Assembly (NCBI RefSeq): GCF_003319125.1
Contig: NZ_QOHG01000002.1
Coordinates: 62,001-126,000, forward strand
Origin: Blastococcus sp. TF02A-26
GTDB lineage: Bacteria > Actinomycetota > Actinomycetes > Mycobacteriales > Geodermatophilaceae
DNA: 64,000 bases
Reading direction: 5' to 3'
The notes beneath the pieces were generated by a model that saw nothing but the letters and a program-made list of their open reading frames with translations, did no database searches and was not told where the DNA came from. How positions within the stretch are numbered: position 1 is the first letter of the stretch; each line of letters opens with the position of its first letter. Made by a program: the position numbers and the translations under genes. This document shows, piece by piece, positions 56,177 through 64,000 of the stretch.

Positions 56177-56273
56177 ACTGCCTCGTTCTCGGTCTCCGTC
56201 CGTGGTCGGCGCTGTCGTCGCGCGCGACCGGGCGGACGGCCCGGGGACCGGGGTGGCCGGCACCGGGGGATGG

Positions 56274-57647
56274 TCAGAGAGGGAGCCCGCTCGGGTCGTT
56301 CCGCCGGACGGCGGGCACCTCGGGGAAGCGGACGAGGTCGTCGGGCACCAGCCGGGCCGTCGGGGGGTCGTCAGGCCTCGGGGCGGCGGGCGGTGGCTGC
56401 GCCCGGCTGCCGCGCCCGGCCCACACGCGGCGGCTCACCTCGGCCGTGCGCAGGGCGATCATGAGGAAGACCACGGGCAGGAACGGCAGGTAGAACACGA
56501 TCGCGTCGATGTGGACGTGGTTGATCATGTGGCCGTAGGCCAGCACCAGCCACGAGAGCGCCCCGGCGAGGCCCAGGCCGCCCGCGACGGCGAGCCGCCG
56601 CTGGAGCGCGGCGTCGGGCCGGCGGCCGCGGTACGCCTCCACCGCGAGGGCGGCGTAGACCGCGACGAAGGCCCAGATCGGGATGCCGTAGACGCCCGGA
56701 CCGAAGCCGGTCGCCGTCGGCGCCGGCAGCGTCACCGCGGGAGCCCGGAGGTAGGCCGTCATCTGGTAGAGCCAGAGACCGACCACGTCGCCGGAGCCGA
56801 GCAGCCAGCCGAACAGCGGGTCGTCCTGCGCGCGGGCGAGGTCGAGGGCCAGCGCCATGCTGCTGGGTGAGAACGTCCGCTCCCCCATGCGCTCGCCGAT
56901 GACCGAGGCGTCCCCGTAGAGGGCCAGCAGCTGGCCGACGTGCAGGGCCATCGCGAGGGCGAAGCCGGCGACGCCGGCGACGAGCACCACCCCGAGGCGC
57001 AGGAGGAGCCGCCGGTCGATCCGGCCCCGGAACTCGTGGAAGGCGACGGCGGCCGCGGAGCCCAGCAGCACGGTGCTGATGAACTCGTACCCGCACAGAC
57101 ACTTGAGCAGGACGAGCCCGGCGACGAGGGCGCAGCCGCGCACCCACTTGCGCCGGCCCTCGCCCAGCCGGGGCCACACCAGCAGCGGGACCAGGATCGG
57201 CAGCAGCATGGTCCACAGCTGCCAGTAGGTGCTCGCGCCGAAGCCGTTGGTCCAGAAGGACAGGGTCAGCAGGACCAGGAGCACGGCGGCCACCCGGTTC
57301 CCCCACGCCCGCCGGCTGGCCATCACCGCGGTGGCGAGGACGGCGGCGGCGAGCAGCGCCGTCGTCATCCGCATGGCCTCGTAGAGGTGGTCCCCCGGGC
57401 TCAGCCAGTTCATGACCATGCCCTGCAGGCCGAACTGGCTGGTGTACTCGGCGCCGCGGGAACCGAGCGGCGGCAGGAGCACCGGGGCGGGGTCGAGCAT
57501 CTCGGCGCGGACCAGCGCGTCCGAGTCGGCCTGGAAGAGGTCCTTGTAGCCGGGGTCGAGCAGCCTCAGGACGTCGAACCGGATCTCCAGCGCCAGGAGG
57601 ACCGTGACGGCCAGCCAGGCGAGCCGCTCGCGGGTCATGCGCAGCAC
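56274..57647 (-). CDS. Polytopic membrane protein, GT-C-like
   Basis: A 457-residue protein with about ten hydrophobic segments spread over residues 8-410 and a Pro-rich cytoplasmic tail. The loop after TM1 contains DPGYKDLFQADSDALVRAEM, an acidic stretch like the catalytic loop of GT-C transferases. A later short motif YGHMINHVHIDAIVFYLPF is distinctive. A polyprenyl-phosphate-sugar-using transferase or polysaccharide polymerase is likely, without proof. The GTG at 57647 has GAGAGGGGGG upstream; the ATG at 57638 is possible. Its promoter carries copy B of the duplicated element, so it may be co-regulated with the six-gene operon. Confidence 0.68.
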   Translation of the reverse strand: MLRMTRERLAWLAVTVLLALEIRFDVLRLLDPGYKDLFQADSDALVRAEMLDPAPVLLPPLGSRGAEYTSQFGLQGMVMNWLSPGDHLYEAMRMTTALLAAAVLATAVMASRRAWGNRVAAVLLVLLTLSFWTNGFGASTYWQLWTMLLPILVPLLVWPRLGEGRRKWVRGCALVAGLVLLKCLCGYEFISTVLLGSAAAVAFHEFRGRIDRRLLLRLGVVLVAGVAGFALAMALHVGQLLALYGDASVIGERMGERTFSPSSMALALDLARAQDDPLFGWLLGSGDVVGLWLYQMTAYLRAPAVTLPAPTATGFGPGVYGIPIWAFVAVYAALAVEAYRGRRPDAALQRRLAVAGGLGLAGALSWLVLAYGHMINHVHIDAIVFYLPFLPVVFLMIALRTAEVSRRVWAGRGSRAQPPPAAPRPDDPPTARLVPDDLVRFPEVPAVRRNDPSGLPL

Positions 57648-57703
57648 CGGTCCCCCCTCTCGCTGACTCGCGGCGCCTGAGGGCACCGTCGTCCGGTACG
57701 GCC

Positions 57704-57709
57704 AGCGTA
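57704..57709 (-). promoter_or_regulatory. -10 box of membrane-protein unit
   Basis: TACGCT on the minus strand, preceded by TCGCGCC-N2 and by a GTGACC -35-like hexamer at 17 bp spacing. The layout matches the box at 53375-53380. Confidence 0.52.
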
Positions 57710-57741
57710 TGGGCGCGACCACGCACGGTCACGACGCAGAT

Positions 57742-57942
57742 GTTGCCGAATCGGGACCGGTTTCGGCTGGAGTCCGGCGACGAGGCGGCCGATGCCCGCT
57801 GACACCCGACTGACCTGCACGAACACCGACGACCGGGTCAGCACGCCGGCGCGACTCCGACGTGCCCGGTGTGACGGAGTGGTCCCGATCACTACAGGGT
57901 GCGGACCCTGACACCCCGGAACCGACCGGTTCGTCAGATGTT
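57742..57942 (-). repeat. Duplicated upstream element, copy B
   Basis: Shares with copy A the blocks GCCGAATCGGGACCGG, CTGACCTGC and GACCGGTTCGTCAGATGTT. It lies in the 286 bp gap before the membrane gene and reaches 9 bp into the 3' end of the gene at 57934. A small CAGGGT/ACCCTG hairpin at 57895-57910 may end that gene's transcript. Confidence 0.6.
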
Positions 57943-59496
57943 CACCACTGCGCGGGCGCGGTCGGCCCGGCGTGTCGCCCGGCGGTCCGCACCCGAGCGG
58001 AACCGGTCGGCGGCGAACAGCAGGCCCGCCAGGGTGACGCCGATGGCCGGCCAGTACACGTAGCGGTAGTCGTAGCCGATGACCGTGGGCACGTAGCTGA
58101 CGATGTACAGCAGCGAGGACGCGCACAGGGCCAGGACCACCGGCGCGTGTGGCAGGTCCCGACGCCGGCGCCAGGTCACGGCCAGGAGCACGGCGCCGGC
58201 CAGCAGCCAGGTGAACGGCTTGTAGAGGAAGCCGAAGTTGCGGAACGAGAAGTCCACGTAGGTGTACAGCCCGTCGGTCGCCGCGTTCGGCGTGAAGGTC
58301 AGGCCGTACGGGTTCGGGCCGACCCCGTACCACCACACGAAGCTCTCGCCGAAGGGGGTGTCGAGGAACCGGCTGAAGACGTAGGCCCGGTAGTGGAGGT
58401 AGCCCAGCGGGTCGCCGGCGATCCCGCTCAGGTACAGGTCCCGGATCTCCGCGGGGTGGTCGAGGAGGAACTGCGGGATGTCCCCGGTGCTGGCGCACCG
58501 CCACGTGTAGTTGACGTCCCGCTCCGAGGAGGGGCACCGCTGCGCCAGCGCCACGAGCTCCCGACGCAGCGACGGGCTGACGTCCGCGTCGGCCAGCTCC
58601 TCGACCGTGTACAGGTGCATGACGTCGTCGAGCATGATGCTCGACGAGGGGTGGGTCGCCGCCACCGGCCGCACCAGGTCGATGACCGGGGTGACCGCCA
58701 GGGCACCGACGACCACGCCACCGGCCAGCGCCAGGCGCGCGCGCCTCGCGTTGCGGGCACCGGGCCACCGCAGGAGGAACAGCAGCGGGACCAGCGCCGG
58801 CAGGGCGTTGTAGCGGACGGCTCCGGCGTAGGCGAGCAGCAGGACCACCGCGGCGACGGCGGCGGTGCGCAGCCACCGCCGGCCGATGCCGAGCTGCAGG
58901 TGCAGCAGCAGCGCGACCGCGCCGAGCATGGCGAACGCGAGATGGGTGTCCTTCCAGATGACACCCGAGATGTTGGCGACGTACGGCAGCACGCCCAGCG
59001 CCAGAGGCAGGAGGGAGACCGGCCGCAGGCCGGTCCGCCGGAACGCGTAGACGGCCAGGAGGACGAGGCTGCTCCACAGGGCCGTGAGCTGCACGACGAG
59101 CATGGCGCCGACGGTCTGGAAGGAGAGCTTGTTGACCACCCACCACAGGGCGGTCATGACCGGCGGGTGCCAGTCGTCCAGCTGCCGGGTGTCCAGCGCC
59201 TGACCGAACTGGTCGATGGAGTCGTTGGACAGGAAGCCCGGGTAGTACGCGACGACGTTGAGGGCCAGCAGTCCCACGCCCAGGGCGACCAGCACCCGCG
59301 GCCAGGAGCCCAGCGCCCGGGTGGCGGTGTCCAGCACCCGCGTGCCGGCGTGCCGGACACGCCGCCAGCGGTTCCCCGCCGGTGGGCGGGAGGGGAGCGC
59401 CGTCCGGCGCCCGGCCGGGCCGGGGTCCGGGGCGGCCGCGGCCTGCTCCGGTGCGGCCGGGACCTCGAGCGGCGACGCACTCGTCTGGGTCAGCAT
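57934..59496 (-). CDS. Large polytopic membrane protein (ArnT/PMT-like or polymerase)
   Basis: A 520-residue membrane protein with a Pro/Ala/Arg-rich start (1-65) and about eleven helices (about 67-500). The first loop after TM1 reads YYPGFLSNDSIDQFGQALDTRQLDDWHPPVM, which resembles the acidic catalytic loop of GT-C family members. A second extracytoplasmic segment (about 240-370; SSERDVNYTWRC, FGESFVWWYGVGPNPYG) is large. Eight-residue patterns such as DWHPP are seen in DUF6020-like proteins of actinobacteria. Function is presumed to be glycan transfer or flipping. The ATG at 59496 follows a TAGAGT box about 90 bp upstream. Confidence 0.7.
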   Translation of the reverse strand: MLTQTSASPLEVPAAPEQAAAAPDPGPAGRRTALPSRPPAGNRWRRVRHAGTRVLDTATRALGSWPRVLVALGVGLLALNVVAYYPGFLSNDSIDQFGQALDTRQLDDWHPPVMTALWWVVNKLSFQTVGAMLVVQLTALWSSLVLLAVYAFRRTGLRPVSLLPLALGVLPYVANISGVIWKDTHLAFAMLGAVALLLHLQLGIGRRWLRTAAVAAVVLLLAYAGAVRYNALPALVPLLFLLRWPGARNARRARLALAGGVVVGALAVTPVIDLVRPVAATHPSSSIMLDDVMHLYTVEELADADVSPSLRRELVALAQRCPSSERDVNYTWRCASTGDIPQFLLDHPAEIRDLYLSGIAGDPLGYLHYRAYVFSRFLDTPFGESFVWWYGVGPNPYGLTFTPNAATDGLYTYVDFSFRNFGFLYKPFTWLLAGAVLLAVTWRRRRDLPHAPVVLALCASSLLYIVSYVPTVIGYDYRYVYWPAIGVTLAGLLFAADRFRSGADRRATRRADRARAVVNI

Positions 59497-59670
59497 CGAT
59501 CTGGAAACCGTTCTCGTGCGGGCCGGGGGCGTCTCGAGGAGACCCCGGCCTCCGCCGGCCGAGCTCGGCCGCTGCGCACGGACTCTAAAGTCGAACGGCA
59601 CCGCCGCCAGGACGTCGGGAGCGTGTCAGCCCCACCCGTCCCACCGTGATCACGAGCCGCCCCGAGGGGC

Positions 59671-60441
59671 TCAGCGCGGCGCCATGCGGAGGGCGCCGTC
59701 CATCCGGATCACCTCTCCGTTGAGGTAGCCGTGCTCCATGATCGCCAGTGCCAGCTGCGCGAAGTCGTCGGGCCGGCCGAGACGCTGCGGGAACGGGATG
59801 CCGGCCGCGAGCGCCTCCCGGGCCGGCTCCGGGAGCGCGCCCAGCAGCGGCGTGTCGACCAGGCCGGGCGCGATCGTGCACACCCGCACGCCCACCGCGG
59901 CCAGGTCCCGCGCGGCGGGCAGCGTCATCCCGACGATGCCGCCCTTGGACGCGGCGTAGGCCACCTGGCCGATCTGCCCGTCGTAGGCGGCGATCGAGGC
60001 GGTGTTGACGACGACGCCCCGCTCGCCGTCCTCGAGCGGCTCGGCCGTCGCCATCGCGGCGGCGGCGAGCCGGAGCACGTTGAACGTGCCCACGAGGTTG
60101 ACCTGGACGGTCCGGCTGAACGCGCCGAGGTCGTGCGGCTCGCCGCCACGACCCAGCGTGCGCTGCGCCCAGCCGATGCCCGCACAGTTGACCGCGATCC
60201 GCAGCGGCCGGTCCTTGCCGGCGGCCTCGGCGACGGCGGCGCGCACCGACTCCTCGTCGGTCACGTCGGTGCGGACGAAGGTCGTGGCGCCGCCCAGCTC
60301 CGCGGCCAGCGCCTGCCCCTTCTCCTCCTGCAGGTCGAGGACGGTCACCGCCGCACCGCGCTCGGCGAGGGCGCGCACCGTCGCCTCGCCGAGGCCCGAG
60401 GCCCCACCGGACACGACCGCCGCGACGTCGTAGGTCTTCAC
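59671..60441 (-). CDS. SDR oxidoreductase (3-hydroxyacyl-CoA dehydrogenase type-2-like)
   Basis: A 256-residue classical short-chain dehydrogenase. The cofactor loop GGASGLGEATV, NCAGIGWAQRT, the catalytic Ser region NTASIAAYDG and YAASKGG (Y-x3-K) are intact. It resembles human HSD17B10-type 3-hydroxyacyl-CoA dehydrogenases of beta-oxidation, NAD-linked. The GTG at 60441 overlaps the stop of the glycosyltransferase gene (GTGA), so the two are cotranscribed although functionally unlike. Its metabolic role is unknown; a fatty-acyl link to lipid-linked glycan is speculation. Confidence 0.87.
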   Translation of the reverse strand: MKTYDVAAVVSGGASGLGEATVRALAERGAAVTVLDLQEEKGQALAAELGGATTFVRTDVTDEESVRAAVAEAAGKDRPLRIAVNCAGIGWAQRTLGRGGEPHDLGAFSRTVQVNLVGTFNVLRLAAAAMATAEPLEDGERGVVVNTASIAAYDGQIGQVAYAASKGGIVGMTLPAARDLAAVGVRVCTIAPGLVDTPLLGALPEPAREALAAGIPFPQRLGRPDDFAQLALAIMEHGYLNGEVIRMDGALRMAPR

Positions 60442-61553
60442 GAGGGCCCACCGTAGCCGCGACCGGTGAGGGCGAGCAGCCGGTCGACGACCGGCGGCCA
60501 GGTGTAGCGAGCGGCGATCGTCCGGCGCAGCGCCTCGCCGGCCTCCGTCGCCTCGGCCGGGCGCACGGCCAGCGCGCGCAGCCGGGCGGCGGCCTCCTCG
60601 AGGTCGTGCACCCGCCACCCGCCACCGCCGGCCAGCAGCTCCTCGGTCCCGCCGACGGGGAGGGTGACCACGCTGCACCCCACCGCGCCGGCCTCGAGCA
60701 GCACGGTGGGGAACCCCTCGGACTCCGACAGGCAGACGATCACGTCGGCGTCGGCGAGGAGCTCCTGCACCTGCGGGTGCGGGAGCGGGCCGGTCAGGGT
60801 GATGGGGCGGGGGGACGCCGCCGCGCGCCGGGCCAGCTCCCCGGCCAGGGAGCCCCCGCCGCAGACGGTCAGCTCCACGTCGACCTCCGCCGGCAGACCG
60901 GCCACCAGCTGGACGGCCTCGAGCGCCCCCTTGCCCGCCTCGAGCCGCCCGACCGACACCACCCGGAGCGGACCGTCCCGGCGCCCGTCCCGGGCCGGGC
61001 CGACCGCGGACACCGCGTTGCCGACGCTCGCGCTCGTGTGCACCCCCATGTGCCCCAGCCACGCAGCGGCCTCCCGGGAGACGCCCGCGACGGTGCGGAC
61101 CCGCCGCTTGAGGCGGCCGGCCAGCACGTGCTCGTACGCGGTCACCCCCAGGTCGGCCGCCCGACTGCCGGTCGCCACGTGGTCGCAGCCGTGGTTCAGC
61201 CACACGGCGTCGGCGTCCCCGACGGCCCGGGCCACCATCAGGCTGGAGACGAACAGGTGCGAGTTGACCAGCACGAAGTCGTACGCGGTGTCCCTGACCT
61301 CGGTCATGATCCGGGCGTTGCGCGCGGTGCGGCGCGGGAAGGGCAGCCGCCCGGCGACGAGCCGCGCGTCGAGGCCGTGCAGCCGCTCGCCCACGGGCCC
61401 CTCGGTCCGCTCGGCCGCCCCCGGGTCGGTGGCGCAGTGGACGACGTCGACGACCCAGCCGCGGGAGACGAGCTCGGCCGCCACCCCCGCGCTGAAGCGC
61501 TCGATGCCCCCGGGGTGCGGGGGGTAGTACGGGGCGGCGATGAGGGCTCGCAT
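60438..61553 (-). CDS. GT4-family glycosyltransferase
   Basis: A 371-residue GT-B glycosyltransferase. The N-terminal acceptor domain starts LIAAPYYPPHPGGIERF, and the C-terminal donor domain has SVGRLEAGKGALEAVQL and E-x7-E in ESEGFPTVLLEAGAVGCSV. Such enzymes add a sugar from NDP-sugar in capsule, mannan or glycolipid synthesis. The ATG at 61553 has AAGGA 6 nt upstream. It is divergent from the flippase-like gene and leads a two-gene unit with the SDR. Confidence 0.9.
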   Translation of the reverse strand: MRALIAAPYYPPHPGGIERFSAGVAAELVSRGWVVDVVHCATDPGAAERTEGPVGERLHGLDARLVAGRLPFPRRTARNARIMTEVRDTAYDFVLVNSHLFVSSLMVARAVGDADAVWLNHGCDHVATGSRAADLGVTAYEHVLAGRLKRRVRTVAGVSREAAAWLGHMGVHTSASVGNAVSAVGPARDGRRDGPLRVVSVGRLEAGKGALEAVQLVAGLPAEVDVELTVCGGGSLAGELARRAAASPRPITLTGPLPHPQVQELLADADVIVCLSESEGFPTVLLEAGAVGCSVVTLPVGGTEELLAGGGGWRVHDLEEAAARLRALAVRPAEATEAGEALRRTIAARYTWPPVVDRLLALTGRGYGGPS

Positions 61554-61670
61554 GTCGTCCTTCGTTCGCGGTGGCGACCGGCCGGCTGCCCGAGATGCTA
61601 GTGACCGGACGGGTAACGTCTCGGCTCGCACGGCCACCCCGAAGACCGCACCACCGGAGGCGTGTCCCGC

Positions 61671-62879
61671 GTGAACCGGCTCGTCCTCGCCCTGTCGGCC
61701 GTCACCGGGGGGCTGAGCGCGGCGCTGGTCCCCGTCCTCGCCGTGCTCCTCCTCCCGGTCGACGACTACGGCACCTTCGCCCTGGTCTTCCTCGTGTTCG
61801 CGGAGGGCTGGTCGATCCTGCTGTCGGCCGTGGCCGACACCTGGGCGCGGGTGCGGGCCGCCGGCTCCTCGGCCGGCAGCTGGGCCGACTACACCGGCGC
61901 GCTCGCCGCCGTCGGCGCCGTCGCCGGCGTGGTCACGCTCGCGGTCGGCTGGCCGGTCCTGGGCTCGGGCGGGCTCGCCGCGACGATGGCGGTCGCCGTC
62001 ACGGCGACGCTCTACCGCCAGGGCGCCCGCTACCACCACGCGGTCGAGCACGGGGTGCGGGCGGTCCTGCCGTCGGACGCGGTCGCCGTCGTCGTGCTGG
62101 TCGCGGTGCTGGCCGCACTCCTGCTCGCCGACCGCTCCCTGCTGACGTCCCTGCTGGTCGCCTGGGCGGTCTCCGCGGTCGCCGCGGCCGCCCTGTTCAC
62201 CCGGGGAGCGCTGCGCGGCGGCGGCCCGGTCGGCTGGTACCGCCGCAACCGCCGCACCGTCCGGGTGCTGCTCGGCGAGTCCCTGCTGATGGACGCCGGC
62301 GCCACCGGCACACCGGTCCTCGTGGCCCCGGTACTGGGGCTGTACGACTTCGGCGTCTACCGCAGCGTGTCGAGCCTGTCGGTCCCGATCCAGCTGCTCA
62401 TCGACCCGGTCCGGCCGCTGATCTCCCAGGTGAGCCTGAGGCGGCTGGCCACCGCCCGCGTCGCCGGGGGCCTGCTCGCGGTCGCCACCGCGCTGACGGT
62501 CGTGGGGTACCTGGCGCTGGAGTTCGTCGTCCCGGCGGTCCTGTCGTTCAGCCCGGTGCTCTCGGCGCTGAGCGACTTCGCCGTCCCGTGCGGACTCTTC
62601 ATCGGCCTGCAGTTCCTCACCTACGTGCTGGGCATCCTCGCCCGCATGCGGGTGGCCCACCGCCGTCTGCTGGTCGGCCGGGCGGTGCACACGGTGTTCG
62701 CCATCGCGCTGCCGCTGCTCGGCGCGGTGCTGGGCTCGGCGTCCGGCGCCATCTGGGGCTTCGTCGTGTCGACCGGGATGACCGTCGTGATCTGGACGGC
62801 GCTGTTGGTCGGCGCGGCACGGGGGCCCGACCCCGCCCCCGCCGCTCCCCCGCAGGCCGGGACGCTCGTCCCCGAGTGA
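61671..62879 (+). CDS. Wzx/MATE-like polysaccharide flippase
   Basis: A 402-residue membrane protein with about twelve hydrophobic helices. The start RLVLALSAVTGGLSAALVPVLAVLLLP matches polysaccharide biosynthesis (Wzx/MOP) flippases, which move lipid-linked glycan units across the membrane. The GTG at 61671 has GGAGG 10 nt upstream; GTG 61662 is possible but the site would be too close. A TAACGT box upstream may be its -10. It is divergent from the GT4 gene and convergent with the DUF2304 gene, with a stem-loop between. Confidence 0.82.
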   Translation: MNRLVLALSAVTGGLSAALVPVLAVLLLPVDDYGTFALVFLVFAEGWSILLSAVADTWARVRAAGSSAGSWADYTGALAAVGAVAGVVTLAVGWPVLGSGGLAATMAVAVTATLYRQGARYHHAVEHGVRAVLPSDAVAVVVLVAVLAALLLADRSLLTSLLVAWAVSAVAAAALFTRGALRGGGPVGWYRRNRRTVRVLLGESLLMDAGATGTPVLVAPVLGLYDFGVYRSVSSLSVPIQLLIDPVRPLISQVSLRRLATARVAGGLLAVATALTVVGYLALEFVVPAVLSFSPVLSALSDFAVPCGLFIGLQFLTYVLGILARMRVAHRRLLVGRAVHTVFAIALPLLGAVLGSASGAIWGFVVSTGMTVVIWTALLVGAARGPDPAPAAPPQAGTLVPE

Positions 62880-62896
62880 GGCGAGAGCACCGACGA

Positions 62897-62931
62897 CGAC
62901 GGCCCCCGCACCGGGGGTGCGAGGGCCGTCG
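62897..62931. terminator. Bidirectional terminator
   Basis: Arms CGACGGCCCCCGCACC (62897-62912) and 62916-62931 pair at 15 of 16 positions around loop GGG. It lies between the convergent flippase and DUF2304 genes. Confidence 0.75.
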
Positions 62932-62949
62932 GGAACCGGGGGTCCGGCG

Positions 62950-63324
62950 TCAGGTCCGCGGCTGACCGGTGAGTGTCCCGCCCTGCGGGCGGGCCAGCAG
63001 CCGGGCCTCGGTCTCGGCCAGGGCGACCTGGCGGGCGAGCCGGACCAGCCGGGCCTCCTGCTCGCGGAAGCGCACGCTGGTGCTGCCGACCGAGTAGATG
63101 ACGACGATCGCCAGCAGGTAGAGCAACAGGTCCGTGCCGCGGTCGACGCCGACGACGTCGGCGAGCTCCTGCAGCAGGCCGGGGAAGATGACGGCGAGGA
63201 CGCCGGCGAGGACCGTCAGCCCGGCGAGGATCTTCCGCCGGGCCTGGCCGCGCAGCGACGCGCGGGAGCGCAGCGAGAAGAAGACGGCCATGACGACCGC
63301 CGGGGCGAGCAGGAACTTGATCAC
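62950..63324 (-). CDS. DUF2304 family membrane protein
   Basis: A 124-residue DUF2304 protein with three hydrophobic segments (about 2-20, 32-52, 66-82) and a charged coiled-coil C-terminus (VRFREQEARLVRLARQVALAETEARLL). DUF2304 genes typically accompany DPM1-like GT2 enzymes and are thought to anchor or assist them. Its GTG overlaps the stop of the GT2 gene (GTGA), so the pair is coupled. Function is inferred from pairing. Confidence 0.85.
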   Translation of the reverse strand: MIKFLLAPAVVMAVFFSLRSRASLRGQARRKILAGLTVLAGVLAVIFPGLLQELADVVGVDRGTDLLLYLLAIVVIYSVGSTSVRFREQEARLVRLARQVALAETEARLLARPQGGTLTGQPRT

Positions 63325-64000
63325 GCTCGGCTCCAGGTGCTCACGCGGTGGGCGAGGATGTCACCCAGGATGTTCACGCTGTTGAGCAGCGGCTGCCCCT
63401 TGGAGCGCGAGTACTCCGTGTAGAGCACGTGCACCGGGAACTCGGTCAGCCGGTAGTGCGGCTGGGTGAGCACCTGCTCCAGCTCGCTGGCGTGGGCCAT
63501 CCCGTGGAAGGCGAGGTTGATCCGCGCCGCGACGTCGCGGGTCACCAGGCGCAAGCCGTTGTGCGCGTCGGTCAGCTTGTGCGCGCTCCCGCGGTTGAAG
63601 ACCTTGGTCGCCGTCTTGAGGATCATCCGGCGGAGGAAGCTCATCTCCGTCGTGCTCTCCAGGAAGCGCGAGCCGAGGACGACGTCGTAGCCGCCCTCCT
63701 CCGCCTTGGCGATCATCCCCAGGAGGTCGGCGGCCTGGTGCTGGCCGTCGGCGTCGAACGTCGCGACGTACTTGGCGTCGGTGAAGCGCAGCGCGGCCTC
63801 GAAGCCGGTCTGCAGCGCCCCGCCCTGGCCCAGGTTGATCGGGTGGGAGACGCGGATCGCGCCCGCGGCCTCGATCTCGGCGGCGGAGTCGTCCCGGCTG
63901 CCGTCGTCGACGGCGATCACCGTGAGTCCGAGGTCGACCAGCTCGGCGATGACCCCCCGCACGACGGTCGCCTCGTTGTAGACGGGCATGACGACTGCCG
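63321..64000 (-). CDS. GT2 family (DPM1-like) glycosyltransferase, partial at 5' end
   Basis: The 3' part (at least 225 codons) of a family 2 polyprenyl-phosphate sugar synthase. It begins in mid-protein with PVYNEATVVRGVIAEL and VDDGSRDDS; DADGQHQAADLL is the metal site, and LGSRFLE and DAHNGLRLVTRD are hallmarks of DPM1-type enzymes. The codons before MPVYNE (AVV) remain open to the window edge, so the start lies outside. The GT2-DUF2304 pair would load a sugar, often mannose, onto polyprenyl phosphate. Confidence 0.88.
   Translation of the reverse strand, partial: AVVMPVYNEATVVRGVIAELVDLGLTVIAVDDGSRDDSAAEIEAAGAIRVSHPINLGQGGALQTGFEAALRFTDAKYVATFDADGQHQAADLLGMIAKAEEGGYDVVLGSRFLESTTEMSFLRRMILKTATKVFNRGSAHKLTDAHNGLRLVTRDVAARINLAFHGMAHASELEQVLTQPHYRLTEFPVHVLYTEYSRSKGQPLLNSVNILGDILAHRVSTWSRA

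Overview
This window is chromosomal DNA from a very GC-rich actinobacterium. WhiB2, the MtrA-MtrB-LpqB module, FbiA/FbiB of coenzyme F420 synthesis, an Rv3235-family protein and a WXG100/EccC-type locus all point to Actinobacteria. Gene content and style suggest Geodermatophilaceae or a close relative, which is inference. No tRNA, rRNA, insertion sequence, integrase or CRISPR array was seen. Fifty-seven protein genes are supported; most are densely packed and many are coupled by ATGA or GTGA overlaps.

Positions 1-9200 hold a mixed accessory stretch. It contains a Nudix hydrolase, a MaoC-like dehydratase, a small membrane pair with an HTTM-like protein, a WXG100 protein divergent from a giant FHA-FtsK/EccC ATPase, a DUF6912-type protein and a WS/DGAT acyltransferase with an altered active-site motif. 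Positions 9270-13724 carry a CpaE-like ATPase with a SAF/CpaB-like partner, a small excisionase-type HTH protein, a LysM protein and an Rv3235-family protein. Two CNNM/CBS membrane proteins follow (13747-16157).

Positions 16348-27331 match the secA1 to sahH block of mycobacteria: secA, hpf, comF, lpqB, mtrB, mtrA, ahcY (without tmk). Positions 30947-44236 match the manA to fbiB block: manA, a phosphosugar isomerase-like protein, a Trm112-like protein, manB, a DUF3499 protein, a zincin-like protein, whiB2, fbiA and fbiB. Inserted among these are glpD, a DUF808 membrane protein, a DprE2-like reductase and several unknowns. rmlA and glmS then supply activated-sugar precursors (44266-47138).

Positions 48234-64000 are dominated by cell-surface glycan genes. 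They include a six-gene overlapping operon (GtrA, two GT2 enzymes, a sugar isomerase, an epimerase, a flavin oxidoreductase), three large polytopic membrane proteins, a GT4 glycosyltransferase, a Wzx-like flippase, and a DUF2304/GT2 pair cut by the window edge. ManA, ManB, RmlA and GlmS could feed these enzymes with mannose, deoxysugar and amino-sugar precursors.

Two kinds of non-coding structure stand out. The first is a family of roughly 45-75 bp stem-loop elements that begin immediately after stop codons with GAAGGACC or GAGGACC. The second is a roughly 200 bp upstream region present twice (53375-53611 and 57704-57942), each ahead of a glycan-related transcription unit, with identical spacing to a TACGCT -10 box. 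Many genes also look leaderless, with TAnnnT 6-9 nt before the start codon; this fixes the starts chosen for the Nudix gene, secA and others.
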